A stretch of DNA of 64,000 nt. Source: Auanema rhodensis. Taxonomy: Eukaryota; Nematoda; Chromadorea; Rhabditida; Rhabditidae. The translations under genes were made by a program, and so were the position numbers. Of this stretch, positions 53,442 to 64,000 are shown one piece after another. The stretch spans positions 434,001 to 498,000 of the forward strand of contig CAXKVF010000072.1 of the NCBI GenBank assembly GCA_964057225.1. Direction: 5' to 3'. How positions within the stretch are numbered: position 1 is the first letter of the stretch; each line of letters starts with the position of its first letter. The notes under the pieces are model-generated. The model was not told where the DNA came from. It made no database searches and saw nothing but the letters and a program-made list of their open reading frames with translations.

Positions 53442-56433
53442 ATTGTTACCATGCACCAATATCAATAAAAATTTGTTTTTAGACTAATATGGACATGGGG
53501 AATCTAATTTTGAAAACCGCATCTCTTTATCTTTCACGTGAAGCGAGTTACATATCAAGTGCACATCACGTGTACATTTAATTAGCATAAATTAAAGTTC
53601 ACGTAAATTTCAAAGTCATGGTTACCATTAACCAATATCAATAAAAATTTGTTTTTAGACTAATATGGACATGGGGAATCTAATTTTGAAAACCGCATCT
53701 CTTTATCTTTCACGTGAAGCGAGTTACTAACCAAGTGCACATCACGTGTACATTTAATTAGCATAAATTAAAGTTCACGTAAATTTCAAAGTCATGGTTA
53801 CCATGCACCAATATCAATAAAAATTTGTTTTTAGACTAATATGGACATGGGGAATCTAATTTTGAAAACCGCATCTCTTTATCTTTCACGTGAAGCGAGT
53901 TACATACCAAGTGCACATCACGTGTACATTTAATTAGCATAAATTAAAGTTCACGTAAATTTCAAAGTCATGGTTACCATGCACCAATATCAATAAAAAT
54001 TTGTTTTTAGACTAATATGGACATGGGGAATCTAATTTTGAAAACCGCATCTCTTTATCTTTCACGTGAAGCGAGTTACATATCAAGTGCACATCACGTG
54101 TACATTTAATTAGCATAAATTAAAGTTCACGTAAATTTCAAAGTCATGGTTACCATGAACCAATATCAATAAAAATTTGTTTTTAGACTAATATGGACAT
54201 GGGGAATCAAATTTTGAAAACCGCATCTCTTTATCTTTCACGTGAAGCGAGTTACATACCAAGTGCACATCACGTGTACATTTAATTAGCATAAATTAAA
54301 GTTCACGTAAATTTCAAAGTCATGGTTACCATGAACCAATATCAATAAAAATTTGTTTTTAGACTAATATGGACATGGGGAATCTAATTTTGAAAACCGC
54401 ATCTCTTTATCTTTCACGTGAAGCGAGTTACATACCAAGTGCACATCACGTGTACATTTAATTAGCATAAATTAAAGTTCACGTAAATTTCAAAGTCATG
54501 GTTACCATGAACCAATATCAATAAAAATTTGTTTTTAGACTAATATGGACATGGGGAATCTAATTTTGAAAACCGCATCTCTTTATCTTTCACGTGAAGC
54601 GAGTTACATACCAAGTGCACATCACGTGTACATTTAATTAGCATAAATTAAAGTTCACGTAAATTTCAAAGTCATGGTTACCATGCACCAATATCAATAA
54701 AAATTTGTTTTTAGACTAATATGGACATGGGGAATCTAATTTTGAAAACCGCATCTCTTTATCTTCCACGTGAAGCGAGTTACATACCAAGTGCACATCA
54801 CGTGTACATTTAATTAGCATAAATTAAAGTTCACGTAAATTTCAAAGTCATGGTTACCATGAACCAATATCAATAAAAATTTGTTTTTAAACTAATATGG
54901 ACATGGGGAATCTAATTTTGAAAACCGCATCTCTTTATCTTTCACGTGAAGCGAGTTACTAACCAAGTGCACATCACGTGTACATTTAATTAGCATAAAT
55001 TAAAGTTCACGTAAATTTCAAAGTCATGGTTACCATGCACCAATATCAATAAAAATTTGTTTTTAGACTAATATGGACATGGGGAATCTAATTTTGAAAA
55101 CCGCATCTCTTTATCTTCCACGTGAAGCGAGTTACATACCAAGTGCACATCACGTGTACATTTAATTAGCATAAATTAAAGTTCACGTAAATTTCAAAGT
55201 CATGGTTACCATGAACCAATATCAATAAAAATTTGTTTTTAAACTAATATGGACATGGGGAATCTAATTTTGAAAACCGCATCTCTTTATCTTCCACGTG
55301 AAGCGAGTTACATACCAAGTGCACATCACGTGTACATTTAATTAGCATAAATTAAAGTTCACGTAAATTTCAAAGTCATGGTTACCATGAACCAATATCA
55401 ATAAAAATTTGTTTTTAGACTAATATGGACATGGGGAATCAAATTTTGAAAACCGCATCTCTTTATCTTTCACGTGAAGCGAGTTACATACCAAGTGCAC
55501 ATCACGTGTACATTTAATTAGCATAAATTAAAGTTCACGTAAATTTCAAAGTCATGGTTACCATGAACCAATATCAATAAAAATTTGTTTTTAGACTAAT
55601 ATGGACATGGGGAATCTAATTTTGAAAACCGCATCACTTTATCTTTCACGTGAAGCGAGTTACATACCAAGTGCACATCACGTGTACATTTAATTAGCAT
55701 AAATTAAAGTTCACGTAAATTTCAAAGTCATGGTTACCATGCACCAATATCAATAAAAATTTGTTTTTAGACTAATATGGACATGGGGAATCTAATTTTG
55801 AAAACCGCATCTCTTTATATTTCACGTGAAGCGAGTTCCATACCAAGTGCACATCACATGTACATTTAATTAGCATAAATTAAAGTTCACGTAAATTTCA
55901 AAGTCATGGTTACCATGAACCAATATCAATAAAAATTTGTTTTTAGACTAATATGGACATGGGGAATCTAATTTTGAAAACCGCATCTCTTTATCTTTCA
56001 CGTGAAGCGAGTTACATACCAAGTGCACATCACGTGTACATTTAATTAGCATAAATTAAAGTTCACGTAAATTTCAAAGTCATGGTTACCATGCACCAAT
56101 ATCAATAAAAATTTGTTTTTAGACTAATATGGACATGGGGAATCTAATTTTGAAAACCGCATCTCTTTATCTTTCACGTGAAGCGAGTTACATACCAAGT
56201 GCACATCACGTGTACATTTAATTAGCATAAATTAAAGTTCACGTAAATTTCAAAGTCATGGTTACCATGAACCAATATCAATAAAAATTTGTTTTTAGAC
56301 TAATATGTACATGGGGAATCTAATTTTGAAAACCGCATCTCTTTATCTTTCACGTGAAGCGAGTTACATACCAAGTGCACATCACGTGTACAATTAATTA
56401 GCATAAATTAAAGTTCACGTAAATTTCAAAGTC

Positions 56434-59400
56434 ATGGTTACCATGAACCAATATCAATAAAAATTTGTTTTTAGACTAATATGGACATGGGGAATCTAAT
56501 TTTGAAAACCGCATTTCTTTATCTTTCACGTGAAGCGAGTTACATACCAAGTGCACATCACGTGTACATTTAATTAGCATAAATTAAAGTTCACGTAAAT
56601 TTCAAAGTCATGGTTACCATGAACCAATATCAATAAAAATTTGTTTTTAGACTAATATGGACATGGGGAATCAAATTTTGAAAACCGCATCTCTTTATCT
56701 TTCACGTGAAGCGAGTTACATACCAAGTGCACATCACGTGTACATTTAATTAGCATAAATTAAAGTTCACGTAAATTTCAAAGTCATGGTTACCATGAAC
56801 CAATATCAATAAAAATTTGTTTTTAGACTAATATGGACATGGGGAATCTAATTTTGAAAACCGCATCACTTTATCTTTCACGTGAAGCGAGTTACATACC
56901 AAGTGCACATCACGTGTTCATTTAATTAGCATAAATTAAAGTTCACGTAAATTTCAAAGTCATGGTTACCATGCACCAATATCAATAAAAATTTGTTTTT
57001 AGACTAATATGGACATGGGGAATCTAATGTTGAAAACCGCATCTTTTTATCTTTCACGTGAAGCGAGTTACATACCAAGTGCACATCACGTGTACATTTA
57101 ATTAGCATAAATTAAAGTTCACGTAAATTTCAAAGTCATGGTTACCATGAACCAATATCAATAAAAATTTGTTTTTACACTAATATGGACATGGGGAATC
57201 TAATTTTGAAAACCGCATCTCTTTATCTTCCACGTGAAGCGAGTTACATACCAAGTGCACATCACGTGTACATTTAATTAGCATAAATTAAAGTTCACGT
57301 AAATTTCAAAGTCATGGTTACCATGAACCAATATCAATAAAAATTTGTTTTTAGACTAATATGGACATGGGGAATCTAATTTTGAAAACCGCATTTCTTT
57401 ATCTTTCACGTGAAGCGAGTTACATACCAAGTGCACATCACGTGTACATTTAATTAGCATAAATTGAAGTTCACGTAAATTTCAAAGTCATGGTTACCAT
57501 GAACCAATATCAATAAAAATTTGTTTTTAGACTAATATGGACATGGGGAATCAAATTTTGAAAACCGCATCTCTTTATCTTTCACGTGAAGCGAGTTACA
57601 TACCAAGTGCACATCACGTGTACATTTAATTAGCATAAATTAAAGTTCACGTAAATTTCAAAGTCATGGTTACCATGAACCAATATCAATAAAAATTTGT
57701 TTTTAGACTAATATGGACATGGGGAATCTAATTTTGAAAACCGCATCACTTTATCTTTCACGTGAAGCGAGTTACATACCAAGTGCACATCACGTGTACA
57801 TTTAATTAGCATAAATTAAAGTTCACGTAAATTTCAAAGTCATGGTTACCATGAACCAATATCAATAAAAATTTGTTTTTAGACTAATATGGACATGGGG
57901 AATCTAATTTTGAAAACCGCATTTCTTTATCTTTCACGTGAAGCGAGTTACATACCAAGTGCACATCACGTGTACATTTAATTAGCATAAATTAAAGTTC
58001 ACGTAAATTTCAAAGTCATGGTTACCATGAACCAATATCAATAAAAATTTGTTTTTAGACTAATATGGACATGGGGAATCTAATTTTGAAAACCGCATCT
58101 CTTTATCTTCCACGTGAAGCGAGTTACATACCAAGTGCACATCACGTGTACATTTAATTAGCATAAATTAAAGTTCACGTAAATTTCAAAGTCATGGTTA
58201 CCATGAACCAATATCAATAAAAATTTGTTTTTAGACTAATATGGACATGGGGAATCTAATTTTGAAAACCGCATTTCTTTATCTTTCACGTGAAGCGAGT
58301 TACATACCAAGTGCACATCACGTGTACATTTAATTAGCATAAATTAAAGTTCACGTAAATTTCAAAGTCATGGTTACCATGAACCAATATCAATAAAAAT
58401 TTGTTTTTAGACTAATATGGACATGGGGAATCAAATTTTGAAAACCGCATCTCTTTATCTTTCACGTGAAGCGAGTTACATACCAAGTGCACATCACGTG
58501 TACATTTAATTAGCATAAATTAAAGTTCACGTAAATTTCAAAGTCATGGTTACCATGAACCAATATCAATAAAAATTTGTTTTTAGACTAATATGGACAT
58601 GGGGAATCTAATTTTGAAAACCGCATCACTTTATCTTTCACGTGAAGCGAGTTACATACCAAGTGCACATCACGTGTACATTTAATTAGCATAAATTAAA
58701 GTTCACGTAAATTTCAAAGTCATGGTTACCATGCACCAATATCAATAAAAATTTGTTTTTAGACTAATATGGACATGGGGAATCTAATGTTGAAAACCGC
58801 ATCTTTTTATCTTTCACGTGAAGCGAGTTACATACCAAGTGCACATCACGTGTACATTTAATTAGCATAAATTAAAGTTCACGTAAATTTCAAAGTCATG
58901 GTTACCATGAACCAATATCAATAAAAATTTGTTTTTAGACTAATATGGACATGGGGAATCTAATTTTGAAAACCGCATCTCTTCATCTTCCACGTGAAGC
59001 GAGTTACATACCAAGTGCACATCACGTGTACATTTAATTAGCATAAATTAAAGTTCACGTAAATTTCAAAGTCATGGTTACCATGAACCAATATCAATAA
59101 AAATTTGTTTTTAGACTAATATGGACATGGGGAATCTAATTTTGAAAACCGCATCTCTTTATCTTCCACGTGAAGCGAGTTACATACCAAGTGCACATCA
59201 CGTGTACATTTAATTAGCATAAATTAAAGTTCACGTAAATTTCAAAGTCATGGTTACCATGAACCAATATCAATAAAAATTTGTTTTTAGACTAATATGG
59301 ACATGGGGAATCAAATTTTGAAAACCGCATCTCTTTATCTTTCACGTGAAGCGAGTTACATACCAAGTGCACATCACGTGTACATTTAATTAGCATAAAT

Positions 59401-59601
59401 TAAAGTTCACGTAAATTTCAAAGTCATGGTTACCATGAACCAATATCAATAAAAATTTGTTTTTAGACTAATATGGACATGGGGAATCTAATTTTGAAAA
59501 CCGCATCACTTTATCTTTCACGTGAAGCGAGTTACATACCAAGTGCACATCACGTGTACATTTAATTAGCATAAATTAAAGTTCACGTAAATTTCAAAGT
59601 C
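56434..59601 (+). repeat. Expanded 5-monomer repeats of the third super-repeat copy
   Basis: Units starting with GCATTTC at 56434, 57314, 57842 and 58194 head runs of A64, A83, GTTG and C93 units of length 5, 3, 2 and 5, followed by a C93; A64; A83 run from 59074. The irregular run lengths show insertion or loss of whole units. The unit at 57314 also has ATTGAAGTT at positions 150-158. Confidence 0.7.
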
Positions 59602-60481
59602 ATGGTTACCATGCACCAATATCAATAAAAATTTGTTTTTAGACTAATATGGACATGGGGAATCTAATTTTGAAAACCGCATCTCTTTATATTTCACGTG
59701 AAGCGAGTTACATACCAAGTGCACATCACGTGTACATTTAATTAGCATAAATTAAAGTTCACGTAAATTTCAAAGTCATGGTTACCATGAACCAATATCA
59801 ATAAAAATTTGTTTTTAGACTAATATGGACATGGGGAATCTAATTTTGAAAACCGCATCTCTTTATCTTTCACGTGAAGCGAGTTACATACCAAGTGCAC
59901 ATCACGTGTACATTTAATTAGCATAAATTAAAGTTCACGTAAATTTCAAAGTCATGGTTACCATGCACCAATATCAATAAAAATTTGTTTTTAGACTAAT
60001 ATGGACATGGGGAATCTAATTTTGAAAACCGCATCTCTTTATCTTGCACGTGAAGCGAGTTACATACCAAGTGCACATCACGTGTACATTTAATTAGCAT
60101 AAATTAAAGTTCACGTAAATTTCAAAGTCATGGTTACCATGAACCAATATCAATAAAATTTTGTTTTTAGACTAATATGTACATGGGGAATCTAATGTTG
60201 AAAACCGCATCTTTTTATCTTTCACGTGAAGCGAGTTACATACCAAGTGCACATCACGTGTACATTTAATTAGCATAAATTAAAGTTCACGTAAATTTCA
60301 AAGTCATGGTTACCATGAACCAATATCAATAAAAATTTGTTTTTAGACTAATATGGACATGGGGAATCTAATTTTGAAAACCGCATCTCTTCATCTTCCA
60401 CGTGAAGCGAGTTACATACCAAGTGCACATCACGTGTACATTTAATTAGCATAAATTGAAGTTCACGTAAATTTCAAAGTC

Positions 60482-62241
60482 ATAGTTACCATGCACCAAT
60501 ATCAATAAAAATCTGTTTTTAGACTAATATGGACATGGGGAATCTAATTTTGAAAACCGCATCTCTTTATCTTTCACGTGAAGCGAGTTACATATCAAGT
60601 GCACATCACGTGTACATTTAATTAGCATAAATTAAAGTTCACGTAAATTTCAAAGTCATGGTTACCATTAACCAATATCAATAAAAATTTGTTTTTAGAC
60701 TAATATGGACATGGGGAATCTAATTTTGAAAACCGCATCTCTTTATCTTTCACGTGAAGCGAGTTACATACCAAGTGCACATCACGTGTACATTTAATTA
60801 GCATAAATTAAAGTTCACGTAAATTTCAAAGTCATGGTTACCATGCACCAATATCAATAAAAATTTGTTTTTAGACTAATATGGACATGGGGAATCTAAT
60901 TTTGAAAACCGCATCTCTTTATCTTTCACGTGAAGCGAGTTACATACCAAGTGCACATCACGTGTACATTTAATTAGCATAAATTAAAGTTCACGTAAAT
61001 TTCAAAGTCATGGTTACCATGAACCAATATCAATAAAAATTTGTTTTTAGACTAATATGGACATGGGGAATCTAATTTTGAAAACCGCATCTCTTTATCT
61101 TTCACGTGAAGCGAGTTACATACCAAGTGCACATCACGTGTACATTTAATTAGCATAAATTAAAGTTCACGTAAATTTCAAAGTCATGGTTACCATGCAC
61201 CAATATCAATAAAAATTTGTTTTTAGACTAATATGGACATGGGGAATCTAATGTTGAAAACCGCATCTCTTTATCTTTCACGTGAAGCGAGTTACATACC
61301 AAGTGCACATCACGTGTACATTTAATTAGCATAAATTAAAGTTCACGTAAATTTCAAAGTCATGGTTACCATGCACCAATATCAATAAAAATTTGTTTTT
61401 AGACTAATATGTACATGGGGAATCTAATTTTGAAAACCGCATTTCTTTATCTTTCACGTGAAGCGAGTTACATACCAAGTGCACATCACGTGTACATTTA
61501 ATTAGCATAAATTGAAGTTCACGTAAATTTCAAAGTCATAGTTACCATGCACCAATATCAATAAAAATCTGTTTTTAGACTAATATGGACATGGGGAATC
61601 TAATTTTGAAAACCGCATCTCTTTATCTTTCACGTGAAGCGAGTTACATATCAAGTGCACATCACGTGTACATTTAATTAGCATAAATTAAAGTTCACGT
61701 AAATTTCAAAGTCATGGTTACCATTAACCAATATCAATAAAAATTTTTTTTTAGACTAATATGGACATGGGGAATCTAATTTTGAAAACCGCATCTCTTT
61801 ATCTTTCACGTGAAGCGAGTTACATACCAAGTGCACATCACGTGTACATTTAATTAGCATAAATTAAAGTTCACGTAAATTTCAAAGTCATGGTTACCAT
61901 GCACCAATATCAATAAAAATTTGTTTTTAGACTAATATGGACATGGGGAATCTAATTTTGAAAACCGCATCTCTTTATCTTTCACGTGAAGCGAGTTACA
62001 TACCAAGTGCACATCACGTGTACATTTAATTAGCATAAATTAAAGTTCACGTAAATTTCAAAGTCATGGTTACCATGAACCAATATCAATAAAAATTTGT
62101 TTTTAGACTAATATGGACATGGGGAATCTAATTTTGAAAACCGCATCTCTTTATCTTTCACGTGAAGCGAGTTACATACCAAGTGCACATCACGTGTACA
62201 TTTAATTAGCATAAATTAAAGTTCACGTAAATTTCAAAGTC
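60482..62241 (+). repeat. 6-monomer repeat (1056 bp offset), imperfect second copy
   Basis: Units at 60482, 60658, 60834 and 61010 are ATAGTTACC with C32 and T114; ATTAACC; plain; A13. The same four states recur at 61538, 61714, 61890 and 62066. Each series is preceded by a unit with ATTGAAGTT (60306 and 61362). The monomer at 61714 has an uninterrupted T run in place of TTTGTTTTT. Confidence 0.75.
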
Positions 62242-64000
62242 ATGGTTACCATGCACCAAAATCAATAAAAATTTGTTTTTAGACTAATATGGACATGGGG
62301 AATCTAATTTTGAAAACCGCATCTCTTTATCTTCCACGTGAAGCGAGTTACATACCAAGTGCACATCACGTGTACATTTAATTAGCATAAATTAAAGTTC
62401 ACGTAAATTTCAAAGTCATGGTTACCATGCACCAATATCAATAAAAATTTGTTTTTAGACTAATATGGACATGGGGAATCTAATTTTGAAAACCGCATCT
62501 CTTTATCTTTCACGTGAAGCGAGTTACATACCAAGTGCACATCACGTGCACATTTAATTAGCATAAATTAAAGTTCACGTAAATTTCAAAGTCATGGTTA
62601 CCATGCACCAATATCAATAAAAATTTGTTTTTAGACTAATATGGACATGGGGAATCTAATGTTGAAAACCGCATCTCTTCATCTTTCACGTGAAGCGAGT
62701 TACATACCAAGTGCACATCACGTGTACATTTAATTAGCATAAATTAAAGTTCACGTAAATTTCAAAGTCATGGTTACCATGAACCAATATCAATAAAAAT
62801 TTGTTTTTAGACTAATATGTAAATGGGGAATCTAATTTTGAAAACCGCATCTCTTTATCTTTCACGTGAAGCGAGTTACATACCAAGTGCACATCACGTG
62901 TACAATTAATTAGCATAAATTAAAGTTCACGTAAATTTCAAAGTCATGGTTACCATGAACCAATATCAATAAAAATTTGTTTTTAGACTAATATGGACAT
63001 GGGGAATCTAATTTTGAAAACCGCATTTCTTTATCTTTCACGTGAAGCGAGTTACATATCAAGTGCACATCACGTGTACATTTAATTAGCATAAATTAAA
63101 GTTCACGTAAATTTCAAAGTCATGGTTACCATGAACCAATATCAATAAAAATTTGTTTTTAGACTAATATGGACATGGGGAATCAAATTTTGAAAACCGC
63201 ATCTCTTTATCTTTCACGTGAAGCGAGTTACATACCAAGTGCACATCACGTGTACATTTAATTAGCATAAATTAAAGTTCACGTAAATTTCAAAGTCATG
63301 GTTACCATGCACCAATATCAATAAAAATTTGTTTTTAGACTAATATGGACATGGGGAATCTAATTTTGAAAACCGCATCTCTTTATCTTTCACGTGAAGC
63401 GAGTTACATACCAAGTGCACATCACGTGTACATTTAATTAGCATAAATTAAAGTTCACGTAAATTTCAAAGTCATGGTTACCATGAACCAATATCAATAA
63501 AAATTTGTTTTTAGACTAATATGGACATGGGGAATCTAGTTTTGAAAACCGCATCTCTTTATCTTTCACGTGAAGCGAGTTACATACCAAGTGCACATCA
63601 CGTGTACATTTAATTAGCATAAATTAAAGTTCACGTAAATTTCAAAGTCATGGTTACCATGCACCAAAATCAATAAAAATTTGTTTTTAGACTAATATGG
63701 ACATGGGGAATCTAATTTTGAAAACCGCATCTCTTTATCTTCCACGTGAAGCGAGTTACATACCAAGTGCACATCACGTGTACATTTAATTAGCATAAAT
63801 TAAAGTTCACGTAAATTTCAAAGTCATGGTTACCATGCACCAATATCAATAAAAATTTGTTTTTAGACTAATATGGACATGGGGAATCTAATTTTGAAAA
63901 CCGCATCTCTTTATCTTTCACGTGAAGCGAGTTACATACCAAGTGCACATCACGTGCACATTTAATTAGCATAAATTAAAGTTCACGTAAATTTCAAAGT
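62242..64000 (+). repeat. 8-monomer offset repeat at the right edge
   Basis: The pair ACCAAAATC+C93 followed by CACGTGCACA occurs at 62242/62418 and again at 63650/63826, 1408 bp apart. The array runs off the window at monomer position 175 with no sign of ending. Confidence 0.7.

Larger units (their letters stand above)
1..64000 (+). repeat. 176-bp tandem satellite array, 359 monomers, single orientation
   Basis: The landmark ATGGTTACC recurs at 1, 177, 353, 529 and so on, every 176 bases; the monomer starting at 35201 is exactly the 201st, so 200 monomers pass with no net length change. The sequence ends at monomer position 175. My count of the consensus is A62 T57 G26 C31, about 32% G+C. 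Neighbouring monomers differ at only a few positions, and no inverted monomers are seen. Because 176 is not a multiple of 3 the reading frame rotates with each monomer, and stop codons are frequent on both strands, so the array is non-coding. Monomers of about 150-180 bp are typical of centromeric satellites in plants and animals; a centromeric role is inference. Six monomers have unusual lengths and are listed separately. Two 386-bp stretches inside this span (41193-41578, 42465-42850) are not satellite. Confidence 0.98.
38577..64000 (+). repeat. Domain C: about 7-kb super-repeat, four copies (last partial)
   Basis: The ordered landmarks A90 (TTATATTTC); A13; A59 or C93 unit; A13 with T50 (ATATGTACATGG, mostly with ATATTAATA); C32 (AATCTGTTT); T114 (ATATCAAG); then ATTAACC start at 38577, 45872, 52561 and 59602. 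Spacings are 7295, 6689 and 7041 bp. The first copy contains the two 386-bp insertions. Copies 2 and 3 share a 1-bp insertion and ATTGTTACC. The fourth is more rearranged, and its T50 unit lacks ATATTAATA. Characteristic variants of this domain (C93, A64, A83, T114, GTTG at 68-71) are absent from the first 38 kb, so it is a separate subfamily. Confidence 0.75.

Noticed and set aside
1-64000. CRISPR array
   Set aside because: The repeats are directly adjacent 176-bp units with no unique spacers; repeat length and eukaryote-like satellite structure exclude it.
1-64000. Protein-coding genes or a repetitive protein
   Set aside because: 176 is not divisible by 3, so the frame rotates each monomer, and TAA/TAG/TGA are dense on both strands. 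Nothing longer than a short chance frame was seen.
1-64000. Assembly artefact explaining the near-identical blocks
   Set aside because: Cannot be excluded from sequence alone, but variants change gradually, chimeric units are coherent and rare indels are shared, which suits real unequal exchange better than simple false duplication.
1-64000. Assignment to a named satellite or species
   Set aside because: I do not recognise the monomer; a search of satellite databases would be needed, and guessing a clade would be unsupported.

Overview
The whole window is one tandem satellite DNA array. I see no protein-coding gene, rRNA or tRNA, and no CRISPR array anywhere in the 64 kb. A monomer of 176 bp (about 32% G+C, all copies in the same orientation) is repeated 359 times. 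I number it from the A of ATGGTTACC at base 1; the last monomer lacks only its final base. Monomer variants below are written by monomer position (A13 = A at monomer position 13; 'plain' = no listed variant). The net length is 176 bp for every monomer except six: 35201 (208 bp), 39457 (175 bp), 41040 and 42312 (568 bp each), 46576 and 53265 (177 bp each). A near-nucleosome-length, AT-rich, head-to-tail satellite this long with higher-order repeats points to a eukaryotic nuclear genome, most likely centromeric or pericentromeric heterochromatin. The sequence alone does not tell me which clade, and I do not recognise the monomer as a named satellite.

Layout by diagnostic variants. Domain A (1-30624) carries G1, C33 and C67 units, often alternating G1-C33 with A1 units, plus A57, A118, C87/A128, T76, C102 and C70. 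It is built of 5-, 7-, 10-, 12- and 15/16-monomer higher-order repeats, and two roughly 4-kb segments recur at a distance. Domain B (30625-38576) has lost G1/C33 and is an 11-monomer higher-order repeat in two clean copies and one degenerate copy, with a 32-bp T-rich insertion at 35266-35297. Domain C (38577-64000) has a different variant set (C93, A64, A90, T114, A83, A59, T50, C32, ATTAACC). Its landmarks recur about every 7 kb in four copies, the last incomplete, with 5- and 6-monomer repeats inside them.

The only substantial non-satellite DNA is a 386-bp AT-rich sequence of unknown identity at 41193-41578, flanked by a 6-bp direct duplication (AAATTA). An identical second copy lies at 42465-42850 in the same monomer position, 1272 bp downstream. 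It most likely inserted once and was then duplicated together with five satellite units by unequal crossing over, and a chimeric monomer at 42136 looks like the crossover point.

The array reads as a record of unequal exchange. Several monomers carry the left-hand variants of one neighbour and the right-hand variants of the next. Inside the monomer the most notable structure is a TCACGT hexamer at positions 93, 125 and 158 (32-33 bp apart, about three helical turns), two of them within CACGTG palindromes, plus a 13-bp ATGG/CCAT dyad and a 20-bp AT-rich inverted repeat. I found no convincing new gene system; the interest lies in the satellite architecture, the recombination footprints and the unidentified insertion.
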